A program made the translations under genes and the position numbers. A stretch of 54,287 nucleotides of DNA. Source: Acanthamoeba castellanii str. Neff (Eukaryota > Discosea > Longamoebia > Acanthamoebidae). The stretch covers positions 158,688 through 212,974 of the forward strand of contig NW_004457538.1 of assembly GCF_000313135.1 (NCBI RefSeq). The letters run 5' to 3'. The notes beneath the pieces are model-generated. The model did no database searches, was not told the origin of the DNA, and saw nothing but the letters and a program-made list of their open reading frames with translations. Every line of letters begins with the position of its first letter. The first letter of the stretch is position 1. Shown here one piece after another: positions 53,765 to 54,287 of this stretch.

Positions 53765-54287
53765 TTAGCCGCGCTTGGCGACGCCGCCCTTGGACGAGGG
53801 CAGGTACTTCTTCTGCTCCTCGAGCTCCTTCTCCATCCACCAGATGGCACCGTGGCACTTGCCCGGCTTGGCCTTGACCTCGGCCAGGTAGGCCTCGGCC
53901 TCCTCCACCTTGCGGCCGGCCTCATCCAGAGCCTCCTCGGCCGCCTGGCGCTGGGCCTCGGCAGCGCGCCTCGACTCCTCGGCGGCGCGTCGGGCAGCCT
54001 CCGCGGCCTGCCTGGCGGATTCGGCCTGGCGACGGGCCGCCTCGGCCTGCTCGCGCGCGGCGGCAGCCTCCTGGCGGGCGGCCTCGGCCACCTGCCTGGC
54101 AGACTCAGCCTCGCGCCTGGCGGCCTCGGCCTCGTGGCGCGCGGCTTCGGCCACTTGGCGGGCGGCCTCGGCGACCTTGGTGGCGGCCTCGAAGGGGGCG
54201 CGCGCCTTCTCGGCGCGCTTGAGCGCGGCCTCGAGCGTGATCTTGGCCTTGCGCAGCGGCAGCGGGTCTTCGGCCAGGTGCTGCGCC
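53765..54287 (-). CDS. Ala/Glu/Arg-rich coiled-coil protein, C-terminal part (runs off window)
   Basis: The reverse frame is open from the window edge to TAA at 53765-53767. It begins AQHLAEDPLPLRKAKITLEA and continues with about 11 copies of a 7-residue unit (EAARRQAESARQAAEAARR), a long single helix or coiled coil. It ends with a short distinct tail: GKCHGAIWWMEKELEEQKKY then LPSSKGGVAKRG. The heptad design (AxxAxxE/R) resembles ERM-like or structural coiled-coil proteins. I do not recognise the family by name. The intronless C-terminal exon and strong codon bias suggest an abundant protein. The start lies outside the window. Confidence 0.75.
   Translation of the reverse strand, partial: AQHLAEDPLPLRKAKITLEAALKRAEKARAPFEAATKVAEAARQVAEAARHEAEAARREAESARQVAEAARQEAAAAREQAEAARRQAESARQAAEAARRAAEESRRAAEAQRQAAEEALDEAGRKVEEAEAYLAEVKAKPGKCHGAIWWMEKELEEQKKYLPSSKGGVAKRG

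Overview
The window looks like nuclear DNA of an Acanthamoeba-type amoebozoan. This is inferred from style and protein content, not from a database search. Genes are GC-rich and densely packed on both strands, and are cut into many exons by short GT-AG introns full of simple repeats (ACACG pentamers, CACACG hexamers, CA/TG runs). The proteins are eukaryotic housekeeping, cytoskeletal and signalling types. There are no bacterial operons, rRNA, tRNA or CRISPR that I could see. Gene coordinates below are start-codon-to-stop spans that include introns; exon joins were read by eye from splice signals and reading phase.

Layout. 1-251(-): 14-3-3 amino end. 663-4449(+): COG3, Golgi tether. 4603-5698(-): VKOR-thioredoxin fusion. 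5816-8231(+): RRM-Maelstrom protein. 8.2-9.5 kb: decayed Ty1/copia DNA, an E2F-like palindrome and a doubtful secreted peptide. 9621-10531(-): prefoldin 3. 10848-18284(+): very large talin-head-like/GRAM/myotubularin phosphatase, with an assembly gap. 18.4-18.9 kb: PPR fragment. 18864-25539(-): long coiled-coil protein with a dynein-adaptor CC1-box-like motif. 25848-29130(-): MIT-RhoGAP. 29251-30165(+): deleted PPR gene copy. 30348-31747(-): secreted NTF2-like protein. 31968-34177(+): JmjC hydroxylase. 34271-38139(-): CH-PH-PH protein. 38845-42807(-): LPCAT-like acyltransferase with EF-hands. 43036-47048(-): NOP9. 47197-49533(-): frameshifted PPR gene copy, cut at its 5' end by copia-like DNA at 49.56-50.17 kb. 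50553-53352(-): HECT ubiquitin ligase. 53765-54287(-): coiled-coil protein, partial.

Themes. Many genes act at membranes, in trafficking or in the cytoskeleton (COG3, myotubularin, RhoGAP, CH-PH-PH, LPCAT, candidate dynein adaptor), but the neighbours do not form an obvious operon-like system. Several pairs are divergent with short shared promoters (117-411 bp). The most unusual items are the RRM-Maelstrom fusion, the talin-F0/F1-like array on a myotubularin, the CC1-box protein, two enzymes whose catalytic cysteine codon is split by an intron, dispersed broken copies of one PPR gene, and intronic pentamer arrays that share the same variant unit across unrelated genes.
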